A stretch of 64,000 nucleotides of DNA from an uncultured Chitinophagaceae bacterium (GCA_937858715.1 CALLZY010000260.1:1-64000); one strand, 5' to 3'. Numbered from the stretch's first letter, positions 44,404-55,188 are shown. The notes: generated by a model not told the origin, from the sequence alone. Numbers and translations are program-made.

Positions 44404-44437
44404 AAAACCTGCCTACTTTTGAGGCAGGTTTTTTTAT
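44404..44437 (+). terminator. Intrinsic terminator after the DUF1569 gene
   Basis: An 11-bp stem (AAAACCTGCCT / AGGCAGGTTTT) with a 7-base loop and a continuing T-run to about 44435. It separates the peptidase unit from the tnaA-tpl unit. Confidence 0.9.
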
Positions 44438-44485
44438 GAGTATTTTAATCTTCAAGAATATCATCCGCAAGCCTACCTGACGCTT

Positions 44486-44506
44486 CTTACAATCACATTT
44501 TGTAAG
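44486..44506. promoter_or_regulatory. Inverted repeat upstream of tnaA
   Basis: A perfect 7-bp inverted repeat, CTTACAA-TCACATT-TTGTAAG, 53 bases before the tnaA ATG. There is no T-run. An operator is the simplest reading. The spacer TCACATT hints at a CRP-like half site, but the match is too weak to claim. Confidence 0.4.
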
Positions 44507-44559
44507 ACATAATATCTATTTTTTCTGACACTGACCTTAACGGTTGCAAAATTTGCTTA

Positions 44560-47326
<2,767 letters not shown>

Positions 47327-47355
47327 CCTTTATTCACAAAAAAACAATAGCGTAG

Positions 47356-47387
47356 AGCCGGTTGCTGTAACAGTGACCGGCTTTTTA
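47356..47387 (+). terminator. Intrinsic terminator after tpl
   Basis: Stem AGCCGGT / ACCGGCT (7 bp) with an inner CTG/CAG extension and a TTTTT run. It lies 30 bases after the tpl stop and borders the converging gene at 47385. Confidence 0.8.
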
Positions 47388-49208
47388 GTTGACAGTAATT
47401 AACGATGATTCAATTTCATACTTATCACTTAGCTTTTTCAACTCTTCGGAGGCTTCCTGCAGGGAATTTAAAAACTGCATTTGTCCTTGTTCCGAAACTT
47501 CATCGAGTTCCTGGTAATAACAGATACCATCCCTAAGGTTTTGAAAAAAGGACGAATAGTATTTCTTTCTCTTTGAGAACTGATCCGCTTTTATATCCTC
47601 AGCAATCTGTTCTTTCAGATAGTTAATATATAAATTCAGTTCAGCAATAAACATATGTGGCCTGTTTTCAGGTGTCAGCGATTTCTCTCTCCCGTAGATA
47701 TAATCAACCATTGTTTTCAGCGACACTGTTTTTGAAAAATTAACAATATTGGGACCCGGACATATATTTACCGCATTCAGTTTATTTACAAACTTTTCTG
47801 AATAACAAATAGCAGCAGCATTACTAAGGCCTATACACAAACATTCTTTATCAAGAACTTCTTCCAATTGCCGCTTATATTCTGCTTCCGGGAGGTTCAT
47901 TCCCTTCAACTGAGCTATTTTCAGTTTCTGGTATTTATGAGATGCTGTGCAAATTGGCTCCGTTGTAAACTCAGTATTAAAAGAAAGATGCTTTTCGGTA
48001 CATGGGCTTCCCGGCTTACCCTCCCGGATACGAATTGCCTTTTCTTTATCAGAACTTGTTCCTTTCAGATAATAAAACCTTACTCCCAAAGGCGAATTAC
48101 GGCTGAGCAGTACATCCGTTTCTTTTGCATTACATAGTAACTGCAACGTATTGTTATCTACAGTTGTTGCTTCAGGCACTAATAAAAAAGGAGACCCCCA
48201 TCCTGTGCTGTTAACATCGTATTTCTTAAATAAAAAAGCATTTTCATCACTGCTTCCAATACCTCCCTGTACCGTAATTAAAATCGGAGGAGGTATCCTG
48301 GTGACTTCTGCCCCTTTTTTCTTTTGCGATGCTGAATAAATTTCAAAAAGTGATGTTGTAAGCTCCTCTCTCTTTGATTTAAATTCCTCAAGAATAGGTC
48401 CCAGCAAAAAACCTTCTGACGCAAACGCATGGCCTCCGCAATTAAGACCAGACTCAATCCTGAATTCACTTATCCAGATACCTTTTTTAGCCAGATACTT
48501 ACCCTGTATTAAAGCAGAACGATAATCGCTGACTTTCAGAACCACTTTTTTCCGGAAAGAGCCATCCTCATTTATATCAAACTCCCTGCATTGCTCCATA
48601 TAGTTAAACAACCGGGGGTTCATTCCCGCTGAAAAAACAATTGAGGAGTTTGTGAGATTACTGTTAACATAACCCCGCAGGGCAGCTACCGCATCAGATC
48701 CATCCTCTATTATCTTTCCTGTCTCATCATAATTATTACGGTCAACTTTTGTCATTATATTCACATCAATACTTCCCGGCTTCACCTGAGACCTGAGATA
48801 GTTTTCCAATTCAGTTCTCTCTGCCCTGTTATCTGTATTTACCATTTTCAGATATAACTGCTTCAAAAGACTGTCTTCTGGCAACATTTCAAAATATTTC
48901 ACTATCTCAGAGCCCTTTTCAAATGCAGCTTTCTTTATTTTTTCTATCTGATTATGCACTATTGAGTTCACAAGGTTCAGATAATCGGTAATTCTTTTAG
49001 CCCTGTAATCATGTTCGCTTGATGCAATTGGTTCATATCTCTGATTAATTTCAGGATAATAATAGCTGCGCATCATCTCTATCAACCTGTCCTCAACAAT
49101 AGAAATGACCGAAGAGATACCAAAACGGGCCACCTTGACGGGTGTATCAATTGTATAGGCCAGACCCATCACAGGTATATGAAATTTATGCAGAGGATGA
49201 TTATTCAT
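47385..49208 (-). CDS. Unrecognised 607-residue Cys-rich protein, possibly a flavin/Fe-S TIM-barrel enzyme
   Basis: A cytoplasmic protein with no signal peptide. The N-terminus HKFHIPVMGLAYTIDTPVKVARFGISSVIS and a later segment PPPILITVQGGIGSSDENAFLFKKYDVNSTGWGSPFLL look like strands of an FMN-binding barrel (nitronate monooxygenase or FabK type), with LNCGGHAFASEG between them. About ten Cys are clustered in the second half: SPCTEKH, PICTASH, KECLCIGL, AICYSEK and NICPGP, which could bind an Fe-S cluster. A charged helical C-terminus follows. The ATG at 49208 is used (the open frame to 49247 adds a poor leader). It lies 161 bases after the Rrf2 gene on the same strand. Function unknown; the barrel reading is tentative. 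Confidence 0.7.
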   Translation of the reverse strand: MNNHPLHKFHIPVMGLAYTIDTPVKVARFGISSVISIVEDRLIEMMRSYYYPEINQRYEPIASSEHDYRAKRITDYLNLVNSIVHNQIEKIKKAAFEKGSEIVKYFEMLPEDSLLKQLYLKMVNTDNRAERTELENYLRSQVKPGSIDVNIMTKVDRNNYDETGKIIEDGSDAVAALRGYVNSNLTNSSIVFSAGMNPRLFNYMEQCREFDINEDGSFRKKVVLKVSDYRSALIQGKYLAKKGIWISEFRIESGLNCGGHAFASEGFLLGPILEEFKSKREELTTSLFEIYSASQKKKGAEVTRIPPPILITVQGGIGSSDENAFLFKKYDVNSTGWGSPFLLVPEATTVDNNTLQLLCNAKETDVLLSRNSPLGVRFYYLKGTSSDKEKAIRIREGKPGSPCTEKHLSFNTEFTTEPICTASHKYQKLKIAQLKGMNLPEAEYKRQLEEVLDKECLCIGLSNAAAICYSEKFVNKLNAVNICPGPNIVNFSKTVSLKTMVDYIYGREKSLTPENRPHMFIAELNLYINYLKEQIAEDIKADQFSKRKKYYSSFFQNLRDGICYYQELDEVSEQGQMQFLNSLQEASEELKKLSDKYEIESSLITVN

Positions 49209-49297
49209 GTTGTTTACATTGAAGGTGTATAATACTCTCAGCCGCAATTAGTGGAAAATACAAGTAGCAGTAAGAATCAGAAGCAGGTGAAGGTACA

Positions 49298-49310
49298 CAC
49301 ATTATATGTG
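49298..49310. promoter_or_regulatory. Inverted repeat upstream of the 607-residue gene
   Basis: CACAT-TAT-ATGTG lies 90 bases before the ATG at 49208, flanked by GGTGA and TCACC arms (49286-49290 and 49313-49317). It is a possible operator in the gap between the Rrf2 stop and the gene. Regulator unknown. Confidence 0.25.
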
Positions 49311-49369
49311 AATCACCGATTAATTTAGTGAATATCAAATTGCACCACAACTAAGCACCTATTCAATTT

Positions 49370-49801
49370 TCACCCAAACAGATATGCCAAGCCGCTATTA
49401 ACCGGCTCACATAAATCGTTTACGCTTTTTTCACGGCACATTTTTTCAAACAGATCTCTCACCACTTTATAATCATCATGTATCGGGCATGGATGAGATG
49501 AAGAACATTTGCTGAACCCTAAACCACATTGCCTGAATACTTCTTTTCCATCTACAGCTTCAATAATACTAATTATTGGCTGATTGATTTGTTTTCCAGA
49601 AACATAAAATCCGCCATTAGGGCCTTTAACGCTATTTATAACCCCTTCCCTCACCAGCGTCTGCAGCATTTTTCCTACGGTATGTTCGCTGGCGTCAATA
49701 AATTCTGCTATTTCTTTAATACTGGCCTTATGTCCCGATTGATGTTTTGAAGCAAGGTAAATTACTGCCTTAATGGCTGTTTTACAGGTAAGGCTAAGCA
49801 T
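49370..49801 (-). CDS. Rrf2 family Fe-S transcription regulator, NsrR-like
   Basis: This 143-residue winged-helix regulator has the helix-turn-helix SIKEIAEFIDASEHTVGKMLQTLVREGVI (about residues 27-55), the wing GPNGGFYVSG, and three Cys at 92, 99 and 105 (QCGLGFSKCSSSHPCPIH), as in NsrR and IscR Fe-S sensors. The ATG at 49801 follows the DUF59 stop by 2 bases; the longer frame to 49855 overlaps that gene and is rejected. With Ric, hemerythrin and NnrS-like genes upstream, a nitric-oxide sensor role (NsrR-like) is more likely than IscR, but this is inferred from context. Confidence 0.88.
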   Translation of the reverse strand: MLSLTCKTAIKAVIYLASKHQSGHKASIKEIAEFIDASEHTVGKMLQTLVREGVINSVKGPNGGFYVSGKQINQPIISIIEAVDGKEVFRQCGLGFSKCSSSHPCPIHDDYKVVRDLFEKMCREKSVNDLCEPVNSGLAYLFG

Positions 49802-49803
49802 AA

Positions 49804-50130
49804 TTATCTGTTTAAAAACTGTTTTCCCTCTTCCGAAATCCGCTCGTGGTTCCATGGTGGGTCGAAGGTTAACTCAACGAATATTTCTTCACCGGTGAAT
49901 GTCTGCTCAATGGCCCTCTTTACAGCACCAGTCAGCGATTCACCCATAGGACAAAACTGTGTTGTAAGTGTCATCCTGACAAAAACCTTCTTATCTGCTT
50001 CCGAAAAATCAATTTGATAAATCAGACCCAGATCGACCACACTAATCCCAATTTCCGGATCAATTACATTCTGTAAGGCCGCCAATGCAATAGTACACTT
50101 AAGGTTATTATTGGTTATTACGTTCGTCAT
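49804..50130 (-). CDS. DUF59/MIP18 family Fe-S assembly protein (PaaD/SufT-like)
   Basis: This 108-residue member of the metal-sulfur cluster assembly family has the signature DPEIGISVVDLGLIYQI (about residues 24-40), TTQFCPMGESL with Cys60 (a reactive Cys in the family) and the DPPWNHERISEEG tail. Members help mature or repair Fe-S proteins. The ATG at 50130 is preferred; it overlaps the end of the upstream NnrS-like gene by 23 bases. The Rrf2 gene follows by 2 bases, so all three are translationally coupled. Confidence 0.9.
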   Translation of the reverse strand: MTNVITNNNLKCTIALAALQNVIDPEIGISVVDLGLIYQIDFSEADKKVFVRMTLTTQFCPMGESLTGAVKRAIEQTFTGEEIFVELTFDPPWNHERISEEGKQFLNR

Positions 50131-51418
50131 TTTGAAACGGGTTTTGATGTAAGAGAACTTTTCCTGCATTAACACAATAAAGAAATGCTGCTGTTAATAA
50201 TAAAGAAGCCCCGATTGTAAGTACTACTCTTTCAATAGTCAGAATTCCTGCAATGAAAGTAACAAACCCAGACAGATAACTCAATGACATTACTTTAAAG
50301 AGCTTTTCACTGTATAATTCTTTGGGATTAGGCGTTTTTCCCAACCCGGCAATTTTCCCATATACTTTATTCCAAATAATAAATGGAAGTGTCTTAAAGG
50401 TCATCCCAAAGATTATTGCTGTTATCCATCCAAAAAAAATCACAAAACCATATAACAAAACGACTCTCAGGTTTTCCTTTCCAGAAACAAAAAAACCGAT
50501 GAGAAGAAAAATTACTGCAACCGGAACCAACATCATTAAAACAGACAACAGAGATATTTTCATTTGTCCATCAACCTGCTTGCGGATACGCTGCTTATAA
50601 CTCTTATAACAATAAGAGGCAAACAGCATCAGTGAAATCAAGATCATAGAAACCGGCAAAAGAAAAATAGCACTGCCCACATTAAAGATATACAGCAAAA
50701 TAAACAGGAGCAGGGCTGTATTAATCAATAAAAAAATCAGCCAAAGGAGCTTATTATTGGTGTATTTGGATATCATGAACATTGGAATAAGTTTGGACCC
50801 GACTCCAATTACCAAGAGTAAAAACCATCCGACAATACCTGTATGTGCATGCAACGGAATTAAATCAACCGGGTTACGTTCATAAATCGGGAAAGTGAAA
50901 TTATAGACAAGCACAAGTCCATAAAAGGCTGTAATAAACAGCCAACCTGATGCCGCAAGCATAAACCAGGCATGTACATTTCCTTTCTTGCTTTTTTGAA
51001 TACTTTTAGCCAGGTTTATTACAAATAACAAAACAGCAATCAATATCAGCCTGCCACCCCACTTTGCTGGCCATCCCATATCAAAGTAATAAAACCCATA
51101 AGCCAAAAATGGAATACCAGCAGCCGCCAAAAAAAAAGACCAGTATGCAAGTTTAATGCTATAAAGAGATTTTTCAATTAATACCGGGATCAACTGATAA
51201 CCTGCTCCCAGGATTATCATTGTTCCCCATCCTAATGCCATTATGTGAGTAATAGCTAATACATGCGGATTAAAATAATGACCAGTAAAAGAGCCGGCAG
51301 AAATCAGCATCAGAAAACATGCTGCAAAAAGGGAAACTGCTGCATATGCATAAAAAGGAATTACCACTTTATGTGTGGTATTCTGTACCGGCTGACTACT
51401 ATTAACACCAGCAAACAT
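50108..51418 (-). CDS. NnrS-like/heme-copper-oxidase-like 12-helix membrane protein
   Basis: This 436-residue protein has about twelve membrane helices and almost no soluble domain. Two helices carry suggestive His residues: NPHVLAITHIMALGWGTMI (about residues 51-69) and IPLHAHTGIVGWFLLLV (about 195-211). The pattern ALGWGTMIILGAGYQLIPV...IGVGSKLIPMFM is shared by NnrS proteins and by the oxidase subunit I-like proteins that Bacteroidota genomes place next to DUF2249 genes. The full set of six oxidase metal-binding His is not visible, so proton-pumping oxidase activity is not claimed. Its place in an NO-response operon favours a role in NO defence. It lies 1 base after the DUF2249 gene. Confidence 0.75.
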   Translation of the reverse strand: MFAGVNSSQPVQNTTHKVVIPFYAYAAVSLFAACFLMLISAGSFTGHYFNPHVLAITHIMALGWGTMIILGAGYQLIPVLIEKSLYSIKLAYWSFFLAAAGIPFLAYGFYYFDMGWPAKWGGRLILIAVLLFVINLAKSIQKSKKGNVHAWFMLAASGWLFITAFYGLVLVYNFTFPIYERNPVDLIPLHAHTGIVGWFLLLVIGVGSKLIPMFMISKYTNNKLLWLIFLLINTALLLFILLYIFNVGSAIFLLPVSMILISLMLFASYCYKSYKQRIRKQVDGQMKISLLSVLMMLVPVAVIFLLIGFFVSGKENLRVVLLYGFVIFFGWITAIIFGMTFKTLPFIIWNKVYGKIAGLGKTPNPKELYSEKLFKVMSLSYLSGFVTFIAGILTIERVVLTIGASLLLTAAFLYCVNAGKVLLHQNPFQNDERNNQ

Positions 51419-51419
51419 A

Positions 51420-52232
51420 TCAGGGCCTGAAGATTATCATTTCAATATTGCCTTCGCCTTTCTCGTTAAGACGGTATTCAAACTTTCTGTCTGCCAGCTC
51501 CGGCAGCAAGAAAACCGGAATCTTTTTATGATGTACGAACAGCGCTTTCCCTTCGGGCAATACTTCCAAAGCTTCCAGGATTTTATGCATTGGCTGGGGC
51601 ATCTCAAGGTTACGTACGTCAATTTCAACCATATCTTCTTTATATTTTTCTGCAATATCGTTCCAGGCAACAGCCACATCTTTAACTTCAACTCTTACTT
51701 GAGTGTTTACATCAGGCCTCTTATAAAAATAGGCATGTACCAATTGTAATTCCACCTGATCAATGTAAGATTCAAAGCCTTTTTTACCAAGCACAGATAC
51801 CAATGGCATTGGTGCAAATGTATTGATAATGCGAAGCACCTGTCCTGCTTTCAGATTGTTTACCGAGTCCATAATTATATGAAACGGGTCAGTGCCGCCG
51901 GCAAGCACAGGTCTTACATCCAAATCAACTATCATTTCCGGATTAACCATTTTTAAAAACTCTTTCGATTCCATACTTATAAGATTAATTTCTTCTTTTT
52001 TGTTGTTATTCGCAGGAACAAAGCCAAGCGGCTTAAGTTTACTAAAGAAATCTTCAATTCTGCAGCCAGCGATTTTTGAGGCCATCGCTATACTGGTCCT
52101 TCCCGCCATTAATTTGCGAAGTAACGGATTTCTTAGCTTACCAAACTTCTGATCAATACTAATTATTACTTCCAGTGCATCCGGATGCTGTTTTAGAATA
52201 GCCGCTATTTTTGTATCGCTGTTAATCACCAT
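51420..52232 (-). CDS. DUF1858 plus tandem DUF2249 protein
   Basis: This 270-residue cytoplasmic protein has a helical DUF1858-like start (VINSDTKIAAILKQHPDALEV, about 2-22) and two DUF2249 domains: VDLDVRPVLAGGTDPFHIIMDSVNN (about 95-120) and VEIDVRNLEMPQPMHKILEALE (about 198-219). Both have the small beta-alpha fold of the TusA/SirA type. Members accompany nitrite/NO detoxification genes but no reaction is known. A single Cys (GCRIEDFF) is in the DUF1858 part. The stop lies 1 base before the membrane gene. Confidence 0.82.
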   Translation of the reverse strand: MVINSDTKIAAILKQHPDALEVIISIDQKFGKLRNPLLRKLMAGRTSIAMASKIAGCRIEDFFSKLKPLGFVPANNNKKEEINLISMESKEFLKMVNPEMIVDLDVRPVLAGGTDPFHIIMDSVNNLKAGQVLRIINTFAPMPLVSVLGKKGFESYIDQVELQLVHAYFYKRPDVNTQVRVEVKDVAVAWNDIAEKYKEDMVEIDVRNLEMPQPMHKILEALEVLPEGKALFVHHKKIPVFLLPELADRKFEYRLNEKGEGNIEMIIFRP

Positions 52233-52267
52233 TATTTACAAACTTTTAAACTGTCGTTTCCAGACAA

Positions 52268-52320
52268 GAAAATGCCCTTCTGTAAATTTTTTTATTCGAT
52301 TTGACATTTCGGGCATTTTC
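52268..52320. promoter_or_regulatory. Inverted repeat between hemerythrin and DUF2249 genes
   Basis: GAAAATGCCC / GGGCATTTTC (perfect 10-bp arms) are separated by 33 bases of AT-rich DNA, in the 140-base gap ahead of the DUF2249 gene. There is no U-run, and the loop is long for a terminator, so a double operator half-site is possible. Confidence 0.35.
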
Positions 52321-52372
52321 TTTATGGTTTTCCAGGGTGCTTATTTTCGTTAACATCATCCTGACTATCCCG

Positions 52373-52867
52373 TTATATTTTGCCAAGCCAAAATTTATCG
52401 GCCCAGCCACTATCTGAATCACCAGCATTGTCAGAGTGGTTATTCATCAATTCAAGCAATTCATCTTCCGGCAATCTCTGTTGCAAATGATTAAATAATA
52501 CTCTTTCTTCAAAGCGTATGTGTTTTTCCAGCGTATCTGCGAAAACCAGCAGATTATCTTTGGACACTACCCCTTTCCTTATATTACTAATGATTCCGTT
52601 TACCGCCTCATGCTCCCTCTCCACCTGCTTTCTTAAATCATTCTCCGGAGAAAGCTTAATAAACAGAGTCTTCTCTTCTTCTTCAAAATGCTTTTTCAGG
52701 TCGGCATCAAAAAAATACAGCACATAATCAGCAATTCTTCTTTCCTCAATTCCATCCATCACACCCTGCCTGATTTTCCAGCAAAGCAATAACCCATAGT
52801 GATGTTCTTTTGAGAACCTAACCAGTGCGTTGTGCCGTTTAACCGGGCTTGGTGTTTTTGTAGCCAT
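52373..52867 (-). CDS. Hemerythrin-domain protein
   Basis: This 164-residue four-helix-bundle protein has the diiron pattern of hemerythrins: RFSKEHHYGLLL (about 18-29), LKKHFEEEEKTLF, EREHEAVNG and EKHIRFEERVLFNHL, giving His and Glu ligands on four helices. It probably binds O2 or NO or serves as an iron donor. It starts 1 base after the ric stop (52869), so it is in the same operon. Length and His spacing are normal. Confidence 0.88.
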   Translation of the reverse strand: MATKTPSPVKRHNALVRFSKEHHYGLLLCWKIRQGVMDGIEERRIADYVLYFFDADLKKHFEEEEKTLFIKLSPENDLRKQVEREHEAVNGIISNIRKGVVSKDNLLVFADTLEKHIRFEERVLFNHLQQRLPEDELLELMNNHSDNAGDSDSGWADKFWLGKI

Positions 52868-52868
52868 A

Positions 52869-53831
52869 TCAGTTGTTTAAAGATTTTTCCAGATCAATTG
52901 CACGGGGAAACAGAATGTTATTTTCAAGATGAATGTGAAGGTGCAGATCATCTTCAAACTCATCCAGCATACGAAACAACAATGTATAACTGGCGCAAGC
53001 ATCGTCAGGTAACCGGTAGTTTTCCGTAATCGTTCTTATTTCTTCCAATAACTGGCCTGCCACTTCATGTTCCATCTCCATCATATTAATAGGATTCTGT
53101 ACAGAACCAAAGGGATTATCAAGATTTGGTTCTTCGTTTTTCTTTACAGCCACAAGCCTTTTGATATATGGAAATAAAATCCTTTCTTCCTTTATCATAT
53201 GTGCACTAAGTTCAACTGAGACCGCCTCTACCAACTCGTTAACCCTAATCAACTCAGGGTGCCTGCCCCCATGAACCTTCATTACTTTATTTGCATAAGC
53301 TTTAATATCAGGAAGTGTCTTGTTTACATATGTATGATGCGTGTTTACAATATAGTCTGCCAGAAAATCTGGTGCCCATTCGTTATACGGTAATGGCCTG
53401 AATGATTTTGCATTCTTTTCAGCAAGCTGTAACTCCTGTTCAACTTTGGTAACGTCTAATCCCTTATCGGCACAAGCTTCCTTTACTGTTTTTTTGCCGC
53501 CGCAGCAAAAATCCAAACCGTATTTTTTGAATATCTGAGCTTTATGAAAATCTTTAGCTACAATCTGGCCCAGAGTTTCGTCACTTTCCTTACTTAGTTT
53601 CTTTGTTATTCTTACTTTCCACCATTCGGGGCCCTGCTCCTCGTATTCCCAGGTAAAAATATTTCCCCGTTCACCCAGCATCTGATAGTATAGGGGTTTG
53701 GGATCATGATCATTATGGATTACCAGGCTTTCTCCATCAGTTAAGTCATCAAAACGTTGAAAAATTGTTGGATGCTTCATTCTTGGTTCCAATAAGGTTA
53801 CATTTAGTATGTTCTCTTGTACAGTCTGCAT
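52869..53831 (-). CDS. ric: Iron-sulfur cluster repair protein Ric with N-terminal DUF2249 domain
   Basis: This 320-residue protein has a DUF2249-like domain (KHPTIFQRFDDLTDGESLVI, about 19-75), an ScdA_N-type region with CCGGKKTVKEAC (Cys109, Cys110, Cys120), and a hemerythrin domain with AHMIKEERILFPYIK, MEMEHEVAGQLLEEI and LHLHIHLENNILFP. Ric/YtfE/ScdA repairs Fe-S clusters damaged by NO or oxidants through its diiron site. The fusion of DUF2249 to Ric is notable because a separate DUF2249 protein follows in the same operon. ATG at 53831; an in-frame extension to 53870 would run into the palindrome and is rejected. Confidence 0.92.
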   Translation of the reverse strand: MQTVQENILNVTLLEPRMKHPTIFQRFDDLTDGESLVIHNDHDPKPLYYQMLGERGNIFTWEYEEQGPEWWKVRITKKLSKESDETLGQIVAKDFHKAQIFKKYGLDFCCGGKKTVKEACADKGLDVTKVEQELQLAEKNAKSFRPLPYNEWAPDFLADYIVNTHHTYVNKTLPDIKAYANKVMKVHGGRHPELIRVNELVEAVSVELSAHMIKEERILFPYIKRLVAVKKNEEPNLDNPFGSVQNPINMMEMEHEVAGQLLEEIRTITENYRLPDDACASYTLLFRMLDEFEDDLHLHIHLENNILFPRAIDLEKSLNN

Positions 53832-53849
53832 TGTAATTGTTTTATTGAA

Positions 53850-53857
53850 CAAAGATA
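53850..53857 (-). promoter_or_regulatory. -7 box of the ric promoter
   Basis: On the minus strand TATCTTTG matches the TAnnTTTG consensus exactly, 19 bases upstream of the ric ATG. It starts 2 bases from the 48-bp palindrome, whose nearer arm would occupy the space between the -33 and -7 elements, as expected of a repressor site. Confidence 0.5.
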
Positions 53858-53859
53858 AT

Positions 53860-53907
53860 ACTATTTTCAAAATAAAAGTATTTAAATACTTTTATTTTGA
53901 AAATAGT
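53860..53907. promoter_or_regulatory. 48-bp perfect palindrome, candidate operator of the NO/Fe-S repair operon
   Basis: Every base of 53860-53907 pairs with its mirror: arms of 24 bases meeting at the centre TTTAAA. Inside are three smaller palindromes: TATTTTCAAAATA (53862-53874), AAAGTATTTAAATACTTT (53875-53892) and the mirror TATTTTGAAAATA. The middle one resembles NsrR-type sites (ATTTAAAT core). It is all A/T-rich with no GC stem, so it is not a terminator. The nearest coding starts are ric (28 bases on, minus strand). The Rrf2 regulator at 49370 is the natural candidate ligand (inference). Confidence 0.7.
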
Positions 53908-53964
53908 TCTCCCTTGCCCCCATACTGCCTGCGTCAGAAATGAACAAACTTTATACTATGAAAA

Positions 53965-55188
53965 CTATTCCAACCAGTTACAAACTTTCTGGAAGACCGT
54001 GTCAAACTGCAGACTTACTCCCAGTTCATCTGCTGATTTCTCAGGAAATGGGGCTTCATGGATAAACTCATAAAATGAATCAAGAATATCGACCCTTACT
54101 TTAGTACTACGGTACTTGCCTTGCAAAGTATTCAGCACCTCATATGGATAAATTACAGTATCGCCGTCTAAAGCAATGGCATACAACTGCTCAGAAATTT
54201 TCCTTATTCTTTGCTCTCTGAAATCAACCATTGCATTATAGTTTAGCATAGACCGGAAATAAAGGCCTTCTGGATGCTGTTCACTCAAATAATGTTTTAA
54301 CCTGTCATCTTTAGTAATATGGCTATCCAGGTGTTCAACAAGAAATGAATAGAGATTCACATTGGCCTCACTATCCAATATGAATTTTGAAACAGGTGAG
54401 ATGCGGTTAAAGACGGGTCCTCCACAAAACATTACCAGTCTTGTCGCATCAAAATAATTATTATAGTTGGTCATCACTAAAATCTCAGAAAGAAATGCCC
54501 CGATTGAATAGGAAAAAATGTCAATGGCAGCATCGGACTTTATAGCGGTATGTCCGCCTGATTTAATTTGTTCAACCAACTGAATAACGTCGTAATAAGT
54601 TTGCAACCCCGACCAAACAAAGCGTTGAGGCTTTTCATGCAATCTTGTACTTATTGCCACATTTGACAGAGAAGAATGTAGTAAGTTGGGAAACATTTTT
54701 TTTCGCTGCTCACTGGCAGCAAACATCCCTCTCTGGTGGCTCCAGACATTTGGTGCCCTGTTCATATGGAAAGCAATAGGAAAAAGAACTACCGCCTTTC
54801 CTGTAAGTTCAGTTATTCGTTTTGCCCACGGGTAATACTTTGCCCAGGACTTCTCATTAAAACCATGGAGCATCAGAACAATGCTTTCAGTTTCTTTTTG
54901 CCCTTTGGGCATGAAAATATGATACCGGAACTTCTTATTCTCCTGAACATGTGAATCATGTATATCCAAAACCTCACTTATTACTCCGGCAGAGGAGCTG
55001 AAAGGATAACAATAACTACTGCTAAACTGATGTGATGGGCAATGATAAGAATCTTCGCCGGGAAGGATTGAATAATTAAGTGACTCAAAATCAAAATTCA
55101 GCACATCCACACTTTCGTCAGCCTGTATTATTTCATCAGAGAAATTGATCGCAGCTTTGAGTGCATGATAAGTATCTGCGTAGGTCAT
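53965..55188 (-). CDS. DUF6051 alpha/beta hydrolase-like protein
   Basis: This 407-residue cytoplasmic protein has SIVLMLHGFNEKSWAKYYPWAKRIT (about residues 102-126, the HG oxyanion motif), VVLFPIAFHMNRAP, and a nucleophile-elbow-like IDIFSYSIGAFLSEIL (Ser near residue 230) typical of alpha/beta hydrolases. Near the end, IALDGDTVIYPYEV can supply the acid, and YEFIHEAPF the His. The whole pattern matches the DUF6051 family of Bacteroidota, whose substrate is unknown. It lies upstream of the palindrome on the same strand as ric; a TACCTTTA box may be its own promoter. Confidence 0.8.
   Translation of the reverse strand: MTYADTYHALKAAINFSDEIIQADESVDVLNFDFESLNYSILPGEDSYHCPSHQFSSSYCYPFSSSAGVISEVLDIHDSHVQENKKFRYHIFMPKGQKETESIVLMLHGFNEKSWAKYYPWAKRITELTGKAVVLFPIAFHMNRAPNVWSHQRGMFAASEQRKKMFPNLLHSSLSNVAISTRLHEKPQRFVWSGLQTYYDVIQLVEQIKSGGHTAIKSDAAIDIFSYSIGAFLSEILVMTNYNNYFDATRLVMFCGGPVFNRISPVSKFILDSEANVNLYSFLVEHLDSHITKDDRLKHYLSEQHPEGLYFRSMLNYNAMVDFREQRIRKISEQLYAIALDGDTVIYPYEVLNTLQGKYRSTKVRVDILDSFYEFIHEAPFPEKSADELGVSLQFDTVFQKVCNWLE

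Noticed and set aside
44436..44480. A 14-codon frame (MSILIFKNIIRKPT) before tnaA as a TnaC-like leader peptide
   Set aside because: It lies in the T-run of the preceding terminator, has no Trp codon and no Pro-stop end, so the TnaC arrest mechanism does not apply.
50108..51418. Terminal oxidase subunit I
   Set aside because: The full set of heme and copper His ligands is not visible and no subunit II gene is near.
52246..52428. Short minus-strand frame overlapping the hemerythrin gene end
   Set aside because: It overlaps a real gene in another phase and covers the inverted repeat; no coding sign.
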